From: Devosia sp. 67-54
GTDB taxonomy: Bacteria; Pseudomonadota; Alphaproteobacteria; Rhizobiales; Devosiaceae
Length of the DNA stretch: 64,000 nt
NCBI RefSeq assembly: GCF_001899075.1
Contig: NZ_MKVA01000011.1
Location: 186,001-250,000 of the forward strand
Direction of reading: 5' to 3'
Shown: piece by piece, positions 11,441-21,170 of the stretch
Numbering within the stretch: the first letter of the stretch is position 1
Layout of the letters: every line of letters starts with the position of its first letter
Program-made: the position numbers and the translations under genes
Notes under the pieces: model-generated
Database searches by the model: none
What the model was told of the DNA's origin: nothing
What the model saw: only the letters and a program-made list of their open reading frames with translations

Positions 11441-11572
11441 TCCTCTCCCGCTCGCGGGGGAGGGGGGACCACGCGATAGCGTGGTGGAGGGGGCGGCCCC
11501 ATGCTCGGTGCTAGTGGCCGCCCCCTTCCGTCACGCTGCGCGTGCCACCTTCCCTCGCAAGCGGGAAAAGGG
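11441..11572. repeat. Back-to-back GC-rich palindromic repeats
   Basis: Two copies of a repeat in opposite orientation. CTCGCGGGGGAGGGG with ACCACGCGATAGCGTGGT is followed, after a spacer, by GGCCGCCCCCTTCCG with its own arms and CTCGCAAGCGGG. Related units occur at 5549, 12631, 19259, 22975, 58154 and 60018. It carries no gene. Confidence 0.65.
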
Positions 11573-11625
11573 TCGCGACTGCACCATCGTCGCCGATAGT
11601 CACGCCGCCGTGCTACACTTCCCCC

Positions 11626-12192
11626 ATGCCCGACGAGCCGCTGCATATCGCGACCTTCACCCTCACCCGCGCCGACTCGCTGGCCTATGAGCAGGCGGCC
11701 GGCCGGCTGAGTCCGCTCGGGGTGATCGCGCTCATCTGCTGGCTCGGCCTCTGCGGCGCGGCGGCGCTGCTCGTCCCCGACGACTGGGCCGGCCCGCGCC
11801 TCTCGATGACCTCGTCGCTGCTCGTCCTCGTCGCCGTCGCGGTCGGCTACGTCGTGGCGCTGCTGCTCATCGCGCTGCGCCAATGGTGGCGCGCCCGCCG
11901 CCGCTTCCGCCGCCCCAGCGAAGTGACCGTCAGCGACTGGCCCGACCGGCTCGACCTCGTCGGCACCGGCAAGCTCGATGCCGTACGCTTCGCCGACGTG
12001 CGCCGCTCCATCCTCACCCGCACCCACCTCTTCCTCGAAACCGACGAGGACGTGATCATCCTGCCGCGCCGCGCCTTCCCCGAGGAGGGCACCATCGAGG
12101 ACATGGCCGCCCGCATCGAGGGCCGGCCCGCGGCGCCGGCGGCGGTCGCAGCGACGCCGCCCCCCGTTGACCCCGGCCCGCCAAGCGCCTAG
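11626..12192 (+). CDS. YcxB-like membrane protein
   Basis: 188 residues with two predicted membrane helices (GVIALICWLGLCGAAALLV and a following segment rich in Val and Leu, VLVAVAVGYVVALLLIAL). A cytoplasmic domain ends in FADVRRSILTRTHLFLETD and DVIILPRRAFP. The latter matches the YcxB-like C-terminal pattern, a PH-like fold of unknown function. The ATG at 11626 gives the natural N-terminus. It sits 9 nt before rbfA inside the translation cluster but has no evident link with translation. Confidence 0.75.
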   Translation: MPDEPLHIATFTLTRADSLAYEQAAGRLSPLGVIALICWLGLCGAAALLVPDDWAGPRLSMTSSLLVLVAVAVGYVVALLLIALRQWWRARRRFRRPSEVTVSDWPDRLDLVGTGKLDAVRFADVRRSILTRTHLFLETDEDVIILPRRAFPEEGTIEDMAARIEGRPAAPAAVAATPPPVDPGPPSA

Positions 12193-12201
12193 GTCGGGGC
12201 G

Positions 12202-12624
12202 ATGAAACACGACCGCCACAAATCCACCGGCCCGAGCCAGCGCATGCTGCGCGTCGGCGAGCTGGTGCGCCACGCGCTGGCCGGCCTGTTCGCCCGCGGC
12301 GAAATCGAGGACCCCGAGCTCGCCGGCGCCGTCATCACCGTGCCCGAAGTGCGCATGTCGCCCGACCTCAAGCTCGCCAGCGCCTACGTCATGCCGCTCG
12401 GCGGCGAGCGCGCGGCCGAGATCGTCGCCGCCCTCAACCGCCACCAGCGCTTCATCCGCGGCCGTGTCGCCCCCGAGATCGACCTCAAATACGCCCCCGA
12501 AATCCGCTTCTTCGTCGACCAGACCTTCGAGGAATTCGGCAAGATCGACGCTTTGCTCAAATCCGACCGCGTGCAGCGCGACCTCAATCACCACGACGAT
12601 GACGACAACGCGTCAAAGGGCTAG
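12202..12624 (+). CDS. rbfA: Ribosome-binding factor A
   Basis: Cold-shock and 16S rRNA processing factor that binds the 30S subunit. The 140-residue protein has the RbfA KH-like fold with [40 protein letters not shown] and [21 protein letters not shown]. It ends in a short Asp-rich tail (HHDDDDNA). It lies directly between a YcxB-like gene and truB, the standard place in this cluster. Confidence 0.95.
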   Translation: MKHDRHKSTGPSQRMLRVGELVRHALAGLFARGEIEDPELAGAVITVPEVRMSPDLKLASAYVMPLGGERAAEIVAALNRHQRFIRGRVAPEIDLKYAPEIRFFVDQTFEEFGKIDALLKSDRVQRDLNHHDDDDNASKG

Positions 12625-12630
12625 CAGTCA

Positions 12631-12750
12631 GGCCCCCTCCCCCCCTGCGGGGGAGGGTTGGGGAGGGGGGCAGCGCGCTCCGGCCGTGCATATGGCCCCC
12701 GCCCCCGGCCCCTTCCCGCAAGGGGGAGGGGGGCGCTGCCCCACGGCCGG
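12631..12750. repeat. Inverted GC-rich repeat pair between rbfA and truB
   Basis: The stretch holds GGGGGAGGGTTGGGGAGG, a spacer with CTCCGGCCGTG, and then the opposite-strand version (CCCCTTCCCGCAAGGGGGAGG, CACGGCCGG). It belongs to the same dispersed family as 11441-11572. It ends three bases before the truB start, so it probably replaces any native leader. Confidence 0.6.
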
Positions 12751-12753
12751 CGC

Positions 12754-13644
12754 ATGACCAAGGCAGGCAAGCGTCCCATCTCCGGCTGGATCCTCCTCGA
12801 CAAGCCCTACGGCATGACCTCCACCCAGGCGGTCGGCAAGCTGCGCTGGCTGTACGCCGCCGAAAAGGCTGGCCACGCCGGCACGCTCGATCCGCTGGCC
12901 ACCGGCCTGTTGCCCATCGCCCTGGGCGAGGCGACCAAGACCGTGCCCTACGTGCAGGCGGGCGGCAAACGCTATCGCTTCGATCTGGAATGGGGTTCCG
13001 AAACCACCACCGACGATGCCGAGGGCGAGGTGGTGGCCACTGCCGATCTGCGTCCCGCCGAGGACGCGGTGCGCGCCGCGCTGCCCGCCTTCATCGGCAC
13101 CATCCTGCAGCGCCCGCCGGCCTTCTCCGCCATCAGGGTCGCTGGCGAGCGCGCCTACGATCTGGCGCGCGCCGGCGCCGCGGTCGAGCTCGAGGCCCGC
13201 CCGGTGACCGTCACCGCCCTGACGCTGCTCGACCATGGGCCCGACCGCTCGCGCTTCGAGATGGCGTGCGAGAAGGGCACCTATGTCCGCTCGCTCGCGC
13301 GCGACCTGGCGCGGGCGCTCGGCACCCGCGGCCACGTCGTCATGCTGCGCCGCACCGCCGTCGGCGGCTTTGCCGAAGCCGACATGGTCGAGCTCGCCGC
13401 CATCGAGGCCGCCCCGGACCGCGACGCCCTGCTCAGGCCCACCGCCATCGCGCTGCGGCACGTGCCCGAATTGCGCATGAGCCCCGACGAGGCGGCGCTG
13501 CTGCGTCATGGCGGCCAGGTGCTGCTGCGCGGCGCCAATGCCCCCATCGCGCTCGACGAGGCCTGGGCCAGTTGCAACGGCACGGTGGTGGCGGTCGGCG
13601 CCGTGGTCGCCGGCCATTTCCGCCCGGCGCGCGTGCTGCGCTAG
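12754..13644 (+). CDS. truB: tRNA pseudouridine(55) synthase TruB
   Basis: Makes pseudouridine-55 in the T loop of tRNAs. The 296-residue protein begins with SGWILLDKPYGMTSTQAV. The catalytic Asp is in KAGHAGTLDPLATGLLP (Asp46). Further motifs are RPPAFSAIRVAGERAYDLAR and GTYVRSLARDLA. A short PUA-like C-terminal segment follows. The ATG at 12754 immediately follows a dispersed repeat; the frame stays open further upstream only because the repeat lacks stop codons in that phase. Confidence 0.95.
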   Translation: MTKAGKRPISGWILLDKPYGMTSTQAVGKLRWLYAAEKAGHAGTLDPLATGLLPIALGEATKTVPYVQAGGKRYRFDLEWGSETTTDDAEGEVVATADLRPAEDAVRAALPAFIGTILQRPPAFSAIRVAGERAYDLARAGAAVELEARPVTVTALTLLDHGPDRSRFEMACEKGTYVRSLARDLARALGTRGHVVMLRRTAVGGFAEADMVELAAIEAAPDRDALLRPTAIALRHVPELRMSPDEAALLRHGGQVLLRGANAPIALDEAWASCNGTVVAVGAVVAGHFRPARVLR

Positions 13645-13786
13645 GGCGCCTGCGCACAATTTCATCGCCCGGCGGAACCAATGGCCGGCCTCGCGCATAC
13701 TAGGTCGCGGGGGCGAATGCGGCCAGAATCGACGCGTCGGCTTGCCTCGACTATGGTTCCTGCCTGCGTTCGGAGTCGCATCTTTC

Positions 13787-15499
13787 GTGGCCACAGTCCC
13801 GCCCAGTCCCGCCGACCCGGCTCGCAAGGCCGCGGCTCTGAGCCGGCCGCGCTCGATTGCGGTCTATCTGTTCGTGCTGGCGCTGGTGGCGCTGGTCCCC
13901 GCCTTCGCCTTTTCCGCCATCCTGCTGCAGCGCAACAACGAGGCGCAGGAGCGCGTGGTCGAAACCCTGATCACCGGGTCCACCCGCTCGATCAGCCAGG
14001 CCGCCGATCGCGAGATCAACGCCAACATCTCGACCCTCAAGGTGCTCGCCACCACCGACACCTTGCAGGCCGGCGAATACGAGGCTTTCTACGACCAGGT
14101 GAAGGCCGCCCTCGCCGGCACCAGCACCTATGTCTACGTGCTCGACAAGGCCCTCGACGTCGTCGTCTCGACCCGCAGCGCGCATGGCGCCCCACCCGTC
14201 CGCAGCTCCGACCCGGTGAGCGCCCGGAAGGCGCTCGACAGCAAGGACCCCGTGGTCTCCGGCCTCGTCATCGGCAGCATTTCGCGCATCCCCGTGGTCA
14301 ACGTCATGCTGCCCGTCTTCACCGGCCGCGACGCGCCGCTCGTCCTCGGCATCTCGCGCGACGCCAGCTCGCTCGAAACCTCGCTGCTCTCCGACAAGCT
14401 GCCCACCGGCTGGAAGGTGGCCATGCTCGACGACAAGGGCACCATCATCGCCTCCTCCGAAGGGCCCGGCGACAGCGGGCGGCCCTTCACCCTCGCCAGC
14501 GTCGCCGACCTCCACACCACCGCCGGGCTCATCACCATCCGCTCCGACAATCTCACCTACCGCGCCGCCATCCGGCAGTCGCCGCTGACCGGCTGGACGC
14601 TGATCGCCTGGGCCCCCGCCGCGGTGATCTCGCAGCCGCTGATGGATGCGGTGTGGTCGCTGGCGGTCGGCGGCCTGCTGCTTGCCGCCATCGTGGTGCT
14701 GGTGGTGTACTGGGTGACGCTGCAGATCGGCCGCTCGGTGCGCGGCCTCGAAAGCGACGCCAAGCGCATGGGCGCCGGCCAGCCGGTGCTGGCGCGCGAT
14801 TATCCCATTTCCGAGATCGCCACCGTCTCCTCGGCGCTCGAAGAGGCGAGCCGCCGCCGCCAGCAGGCCGAGGTCGAGGTGCGCTTCCTGATGCGCGAGC
14901 TGGCGCACCGCAGCAAGAACCAGATGACGGTGATCGCCGCCATGGCCAAGCAGACCGCCCGCGGCGCCGAATCCGTGCCCGAATTCGTGCAGAGCTTCGA
15001 GCGCCGCATCTTCGGGCTGGCCCGCTCCACCGATCTGCTGCTCGCCAACGGCGTGGTCGGCGTCGATCTGCGCGAGCTGCTGACCGGCCAGCTCGATCCG
15101 TTCCGCCCCGAGGACGAAAGCCGCATGACGCTCGAGGGCCCGCCGGTCCGCCTCAACATCCAGGCGGCGCAGATCCTCGGCATGGCCGCGCACGAGCTCG
15201 CCACCAACGCCGTCAAATACGGCGCCTTCCAGAAGGATGGCGGCAGCCTTGCGGTGGTCTGGTCGCGCACCGCCGAAACCCTCGATCTCGACTGGCGCGA
15301 GCACGTCCGGGTGTTCACTCCCCCCAGCGAACGCCGCGGCTTCGGCACCACCGTGCTCGAAAACATGGTCGGCCGTTCCCTCGGCGCCACCGTCGAGCGC
15401 ACCATCCACGACGACGGCCTCGAATGGCGCTTCGCCATCCCCCTCACCGCCATCGACCCCGCCAAAGGCCCCGAAGACGCCGAAAAGCCTGGCGCTTGA
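13787..15499 (+). CDS. HWE-family sensor histidine kinase
   Basis: About 570 residues from the GTG chosen here; a TTG at 13742 is possible. A membrane helix (about 23-45) and a second helix (about 287-312) enclose a periplasmic Cache-like sensor (STYVYVLDKALDVVVSTR...). The cytoplasmic part has a HAMP-like linker and the HWE kinase core: phospho-acceptor ELAHRSKNQM (His374), N-box HELATNAVKYGAF (His469), the WRE motif in LDLDWREHVRVF, and the G motif RRGFGTTVLENM. Such kinases often feed the general stress response. No response regulator lies nearby, and its place between truB and rpsO is unusual. Confidence 0.9.
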   Translation: MATVPPSPADPARKAAALSRPRSIAVYLFVLALVALVPAFAFSAILLQRNNEAQERVVETLITGSTRSISQAADREINANISTLKVLATTDTLQAGEYEAFYDQVKAALAGTSTYVYVLDKALDVVVSTRSAHGAPPVRSSDPVSARKALDSKDPVVSGLVIGSISRIPVVNVMLPVFTGRDAPLVLGISRDASSLETSLLSDKLPTGWKVAMLDDKGTIIASSEGPGDSGRPFTLASVADLHTTAGLITIRSDNLTYRAAIRQSPLTGWTLIAWAPAAVISQPLMDAVWSLAVGGLLLAAIVVLVVYWVTLQIGRSVRGLESDAKRMGAGQPVLARDYPISEIATVSSALEEASRRRQQAEVEVRFLMRELAHRSKNQMTVIAAMAKQTARGAESVPEFVQSFERRIFGLARSTDLLLANGVVGVDLRELLTGQLDPFRPEDESRMTLEGPPVRLNIQAAQILGMAAHELATNAVKYGAFQKDGGSLAVVWSRTAETLDLDWREHVRVFTPPSERRGFGTTVLENMVGRSLGATVERTIHDDGLEWRFAIPLTAIDPAKGPEDAEKPGA

Positions 15500-15639
15500 A
15501 GCGTGCCCCGGCGCTTTGATTGACGCTTGGGGCAAACAGTCTTACATGACATGCACTGATATCCGGCCCCGTTCATTCGTCCTTGATGGAAAGCACGAAA
15601 GTGCTACGAGTGGACGGGGTCAGTTTTTTTGAGCATTTG

Positions 15640-16258
15640 ATGAAGCCGAGTTACGCCATTCTTGTTGATGGCGGGTTCATGCGGGTTCGCCTGCAGGTCA
15701 AGAACAGGCATTTCCCGACCGTCGCGGAAGTTTCGGCCGAAATCGACCGGATAAAGTCTATTGCCGAACTGCAGGAGCACGAACTGCTTCGCGTCTATTA
15801 TTATGACGCCCCGCCCGCGATCGGCACCCTGACCAACCCGATCGACCAGACCCGGCTCGACCTGTCGCAACACCCGCAATATGCGCAGAATTTCGGGCTG
15901 CAGCAGGCCTTGGAGATGCTGCCGGACTTTGCGCTCCGCTCCGGCGAAATGTCGGTGGATGGCTGGGCGTTGGGGAGCGCCGCGCTTCACAATCTCACCG
16001 CCGGTGGCCCGCGCGTGATTACCGCAAGGGACCTCGTGCCCAACATCAGCCCAGAAGGGCGTGGATCTGCGCATTGGCCTCGACATCGCAAGGTTGTCGC
16101 TCCGCCAACTGGTCCGCGTCCTCGTCGTGGTCACCGGCGACAGCGACATGATCCCGGCCTTCAAGTTCGCACGGCGCGAAGGGGTGCGCGTCTATCTTGA
16201 CCACATGGGACACGGCGTTAAACGCGATCTGAAAGCGCACACCGACCTTGTCCTCTAG
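15640..16258 (+). pseudogene. NYN-domain (LabA/DUF88-like) protein, frameshifted
   Basis: Frame 1 from the ATG at 15640 encodes MKPSYAILVDGGFMRVRLQ through ARDLVPNIS. Homology then continues in the next frame with QKGVDLRIGLDIARLSLRQL, VVVTGDSDMIPAFKFARR and GHGVKRDLKAHTDLVL, ending at 16258. Removing one C from the run CCC at 16050-16052 restores a single frame with NISQKGVDLRIG, which is the family text. The acidic residues of the NYN nuclease fold (Asp in ILVDGG, Asp-Ser-Asp in TGDSD) are intact. It is either a real one-base lesion or a sequencing error. If intact, the protein would be a small RNase-like enzyme of about 205 residues. Confidence 0.75.
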
Positions 16259-16299
16259 GCGGATCACCGCCATCGCGCGGACGCCTTGCAGGAAAAACG

Positions 16300-16328
16300 C
16301 TGGCATTCGTGCCACATTTCCCCTATAT
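16300..16328 (+). promoter_or_regulatory. Promoter of rpsO
   Basis: CTGGCA (16300-16305), 17 nt, CTATAT (16323-16328) matches the alphaproteobacterial consensus well. Start would be near 16335, giving a leader of about 95 nt, in which S15 autoregulation could act as in other bacteria. Confidence 0.65.
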
Positions 16329-16429
16329 GCGCGCCCAATCCGTGGTTTCGGCCCGGATTTTCGTGGCCCGCCCTGGACGACATCCCGGGGCTGGGTGTCC
16401 CAAATCCTCCGTTTTGAAAGGATCACCCG

Positions 16430-16699
16430 ATGTCGATCACGGCCGAGCGCAAGACCGCGCTCATCACCGAATATGCCACCAAGAAGGGCGACACCGGTTC
16501 GCCCGAGGTCCAGGTTGCGATCCTCAGCGAGCGCATCAACAACCTCACCGAGCATTTCAAGACCCACGGCAAGGATCACCATTCGCGCCGCGGCCTGCTC
16601 AAGCTGGTGCAGACCCGCCGCAGCCTGCTCGACTACGTCAAGCGCGTCGACGAGCCGCGGTACAAGAAACTGATCGAAAGCCTCGGCATCCGCCGCTGA
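16430..16699 (+). CDS. rpsO: 30S ribosomal protein S15
   Basis: Primary 16S rRNA-binding protein of the central domain. It is 89 residues, the standard length, with the family text [40 protein letters not shown] and [20 protein letters not shown]-type ribosome site precedes the ATG. It is followed by a hairpin terminator and then pnp, the conserved pair. Confidence 0.98.
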   Translation: MSITAERKTALITEYATKKGDTGSPEVQVAILSERINNLTEHFKTHGKDHHSRRGLLKLVQTRRSLLDYVKRVDEPRYKKLIESLGIRR

Positions 16700-16713
16700 T
16701 TTCGATCCGGCGT

Positions 16714-16735
16714 GGGGAGCTGCGGCTCCCCTTGT
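16714..16735 (+). terminator. Hairpin terminator after rpsO
   Basis: GGGGAGC (16714-16720) pairs perfectly with GCTCCCC (16725-16731) around TGCG, followed by TTGTC. The weak U-run suggests partial termination, which would allow some readthrough into pnp. Confidence 0.6.
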
Positions 16736-17037
16736 CACATCTGGCGCCGCCCTGGTGGCGCCGGACCAAGCGTAGGCTGATGCAACCATGCGGAGCATGG
16801 CGAGATCATCGGCGGCTCAGGGCTGTTGCGGCCACCCGGCGACCACCCGCAAACTGAACCGCTCATCGTCTTGTCCATGTTCCGCCCCCCTCCGACAAAG
16901 GGGTCGTCAGCGCGGAAACCGTGCCGATTTTGGGCCGCTCCTGCACATGGGGTGCGAGGGGCGAGCTGGCACACCGGATGAGTTCGCGGGGTGGCTACGC
17001 CCCCGCGTTCCCGCTCAGCCCGGCAGAATGGAAAGAC
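16736..17037 (+). other. Leader region of pnp
   Basis: About 300 nt without a convincing gene. It begins with a strong GC hairpin (CTGGCGCC with GGCGCCGG, 16741-16764). The frame of pnp is open through the second half, but the predicted extension ([15 protein letters not shown]) is not PNPase-like. In E. coli the pnp leader folds into an RNase III-cleaved autoregulatory structure; a comparable role here is only a possibility. Confidence 0.4.
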
Positions 17038-19194
<2,157 letters not shown>

Positions 19195-19213
19195 GCTTGT
19201 AGCAGCGTTCTAC

Positions 19214-19243
19214 AAAAGGCCCGGGAGCACTCCCGGGCCTTTT
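19214..19243. terminator. Strong bidirectional terminator after pnp
   Basis: AAAAGGCCCGGGAG (19214-19227) pairs perfectly with CTCCCGGGCCTTTT (19230-19243), giving U-runs on both strands. It separates pnp from the opposing sigma-factor gene. Confidence 0.9.
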
Positions 19244-19258
19244 GCTTTGCAAGGCCGC

Positions 19259-19314
19259 CTCTCCCCTCGCCCCTCCGGGGATAGGGTGCCTCGCACAGCG
19301 AGGCGGGTGAGGGG
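19259..19314. repeat. Single copy of the CCCCTCGCCCC...GGTGAGGGG repeat
   Basis: CCCCTCGCCCCTCCGGGG, a GGTGCCTCGCACAGCGAGGC stem, then GGGTGAGGGG. This is the same unit, in the same orientation, as the repeat just upstream of the DUF559 genes at 58258-58306 and 60102-60148, but here it stands alone. Confidence 0.7.
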
Positions 19315-19344
19315 CCGTCAGCATCTCTCCCCCTCCACATCGTC

Positions 19345-19364
19345 ATTCCCGCGAAAGCGGGAAT
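19345..19364. repeat. ATTCCCGC-GAAA-GCGGGAAT hairpin repeat
   Basis: Perfect eight-base arms around GAAA, in the context GTC before and CCAG after. This short hairpin is widespread between genes in many proteobacteria. It lies in the convergent gap between pnp and the sigma-factor gene. Confidence 0.7.
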
Positions 19365-19420
19365 CCAGACCGGGCTCGCGGAGGAGCGGAAACGACACCG
19401 GCGAGCCGTCCCCGTTCCCC

Positions 19421-20644
19421 CTACTCCAGCTCCGCCAGCCGCCGCTCCAGGAACGCCCGCTCGGCCTGCTGCTCGCTCAGCTCCAGTGCCCGCCGATAGG
19501 CCGCTGCCGCCGCATCGTTCCGTCCCAGCCGCCGCAGCAGATCCGCCTCGGCCGCATGCGCGAAGCGGTAGCGCGCCAGCGGCCCGGCCGCCAGCGGCGC
19601 GATCAGCGCCAGGCCGGCCGCCGGCCCGTCGCGCATGGCGATGGCGACGGCGCGGTTGAGCTCGACCACCGGCGACGGCTCGGCCCGCAGCAGCACATCG
19701 TAGAGCGCCGCGATGCGCCGCCAGTCGGTGGCCGCCGCGTCGGGCGCCCGTGCATGCGTTGCCGCGATCATCGCCTGGATGGTGTAGCTGGCGACCGGCG
19801 GCTGTGCGAAGGCGGCCTCCGCCAGCGCCGTGCCTTCGGCGATCAGCGCCCGGTCCCATCGCGTGCGGTCCTGCGCCTCGAGCAGCACCAGCCCGCCGTC
19901 GGGTCCGGTGCGCGCCGCCGCGCGCGACTGGTGCAGCAGCAGCAGCGCCAGCAGCCCGTCGATATCGGCGGCCGGGTGCAGCTCCCGCAGCAGCCGCGCC
20001 AGCCGGATCGCCTCCTGGCACAACTCCCGCCGCAGCAGCGCCGCGCCCGACGAGGCATCGTAGCCCTCGTTGAAGATCAGGTAGATCGTGTGCAGCACCG
20101 CATCGAGCCGGTCCGGCCACTCCGCCGGCGCCGGCACCTCATAGGGCAGGCGCTCGTCGCGGATGCGCGCCTTGGCCCGCACGATGCGCTGCGCCACCGT
20201 CGCCGGCTTGCTGAGATAGGCCGCCGCGATCTCCTCGGTGGTCAGCCCGCACACCTCGCGCAGCGTCAGCGCCACCTGCGCGTCGAGCGGCAGCGCCGGG
20301 TGGCAGCAGGTGAAGATCAGCCGCAGCGTGTCGTCGGCGATGGTTTCGCGTTCGGCCGGCATCTCGGCCTCCTCGTCTTCGAGCTGCCGGCTGATCTCCG
20401 GCGCGATGGCCTTGAAGCGGCCGCTCCTTCTGAGCTTGTCGATGGCCTTGAAGCGGCCCGCCGACACCAGCCAGGTGCGCGGATTGGCCGGCACGCCGTC
20501 GCGCGGCCATTGCTGCGCCGCCGCGAGGAACGCGTCGGCCAGCGCCTCCTCGGCCAGCTCGAACCCGCCCAGCAGCCGGATCAGGCTGGCCAGCACGCGG
20601 CCGCGCTCGGCCCGATAGATCCCCTCGAGGTCGAACCCGGTCAC
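19421..20644 (-). CDS. ECF sigma factor with C-terminal TPR-like extension (ECF42-like)
   Basis: 407 residues. Sigma region 2 (IYRAERGRVLASLIRLLGGFELAEEALADAF...WLVSAGRFKAIDKLRR) and region 4 (VALTLREVCGLTTEEIAAAYL, VAQRIVRAKARIRD) are followed by a long helical extension. This includes HTIYLIFNEGYDASSG and a last TPR-like repeat (YRRALELSEQQAERAFLERR). The layout matches the ECF42 group, in which the extension replaces an anti-sigma factor. The GTG start overlaps the stop codon of the upstream YCII gene (GTGA), so the two are translationally coupled. Targets are unknown. Confidence 0.88.
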   Translation of the reverse strand: MTGFDLEGIYRAERGRVLASLIRLLGGFELAEEALADAFLAAAQQWPRDGVPANPRTWLVSAGRFKAIDKLRRSGRFKAIAPEISRQLEDEEAEMPAERETIADDTLRLIFTCCHPALPLDAQVALTLREVCGLTTEEIAAAYLSKPATVAQRIVRAKARIRDERLPYEVPAPAEWPDRLDAVLHTIYLIFNEGYDASSGAALLRRELCQEAIRLARLLRELHPAADIDGLLALLLLHQSRAAARTGPDGGLVLLEAQDRTRWDRALIAEGTALAEAAFAQPPVASYTIQAMIAATHARAPDAAATDWRRIAALYDVLLRAEPSPVVELNRAVAIAMRDGPAAGLALIAPLAAGPLARYRFAHAAEADLLRRLGRNDAAAAAYRRALELSEQQAERAFLERRLAELE

Positions 20645-21009
20645 GTCAGCGGCGGCGGTGTCGGGATTTCGTACACCGGCCGCACCTCGATGGTGCCGAG
20701 CGCGGCAATCGGAATGCCGGCGGCCAGCCGCACCGCCTCGTTCATGTCGCGCGCCTCGATCAGAATGAAGCCGGCCATCTGTTCCTTGCTCTCCATATAG
20801 GGCCCGTCGGTGGTCGACATCCGCCCGTCGCGCACCCTGACCAGCACGGCGCTGTCGCCACCCTCGATCGCCGCCGAGGCGAGATAGTGGCCCGCGGCCC
20901 GCAGCGTGTCGTCATAGGCCAGCGAGCGGCGGTCGAGGTCCTGCCGCGCGCTCCGGCTGGCCGTGTCCATCACGCTCGTGTCGAAATGCACGAGGCACAT
21001 ATAGCGCAT
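20641..21009 (-). CDS. YCII/DGPF-domain protein partner of the ECF sigma factor
   Basis: 122 residues with the DGPF pattern: MRYMCLVHFDTS at the start, VRVRDGRMSTTDGPYMESKEQMAGFILIEARDMNEAVRLA in the middle, GTIEVRP at the end. These ferredoxin-like dimeric proteins are the regular neighbours of ECF42 sigma factors and may regulate or be regulated by them. GGAGG seven bases before the ATG at 21009 fixes the start. The last codon overlaps the sigma-factor start. Confidence 0.88.
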   Translation of the reverse strand: MRYMCLVHFDTSVMDTASRSARQDLDRRSLAYDDTLRAAGHYLASAAIEGGDSAVLVRVRDGRMSTTDGPYMESKEQMAGFILIEARDMNEAVRLAAGIPIAALGTIEVRPVYEIPTPPPLT

Positions 21010-21170
21010 CGCAACGCCTCCATGGTTCTGCTGCCTATGGTCGACCGCCCCTTGGCCAATTCGACATCGCCGTTGCAATTTGCCTGAAATTGTCGCCGCC
21101 GGGGAAGCCTTCGCGCAAACCCCGGCAGGCATCATCGGCAGACCTTGGAGGCAATGCGGGGCCCGTCAGC

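Noticed and set aside
16921-17037. N-terminal extension of PNPase
   Set aside because: The open frame is not PNPase-like and GGAAAG precedes the ATG at 17038.
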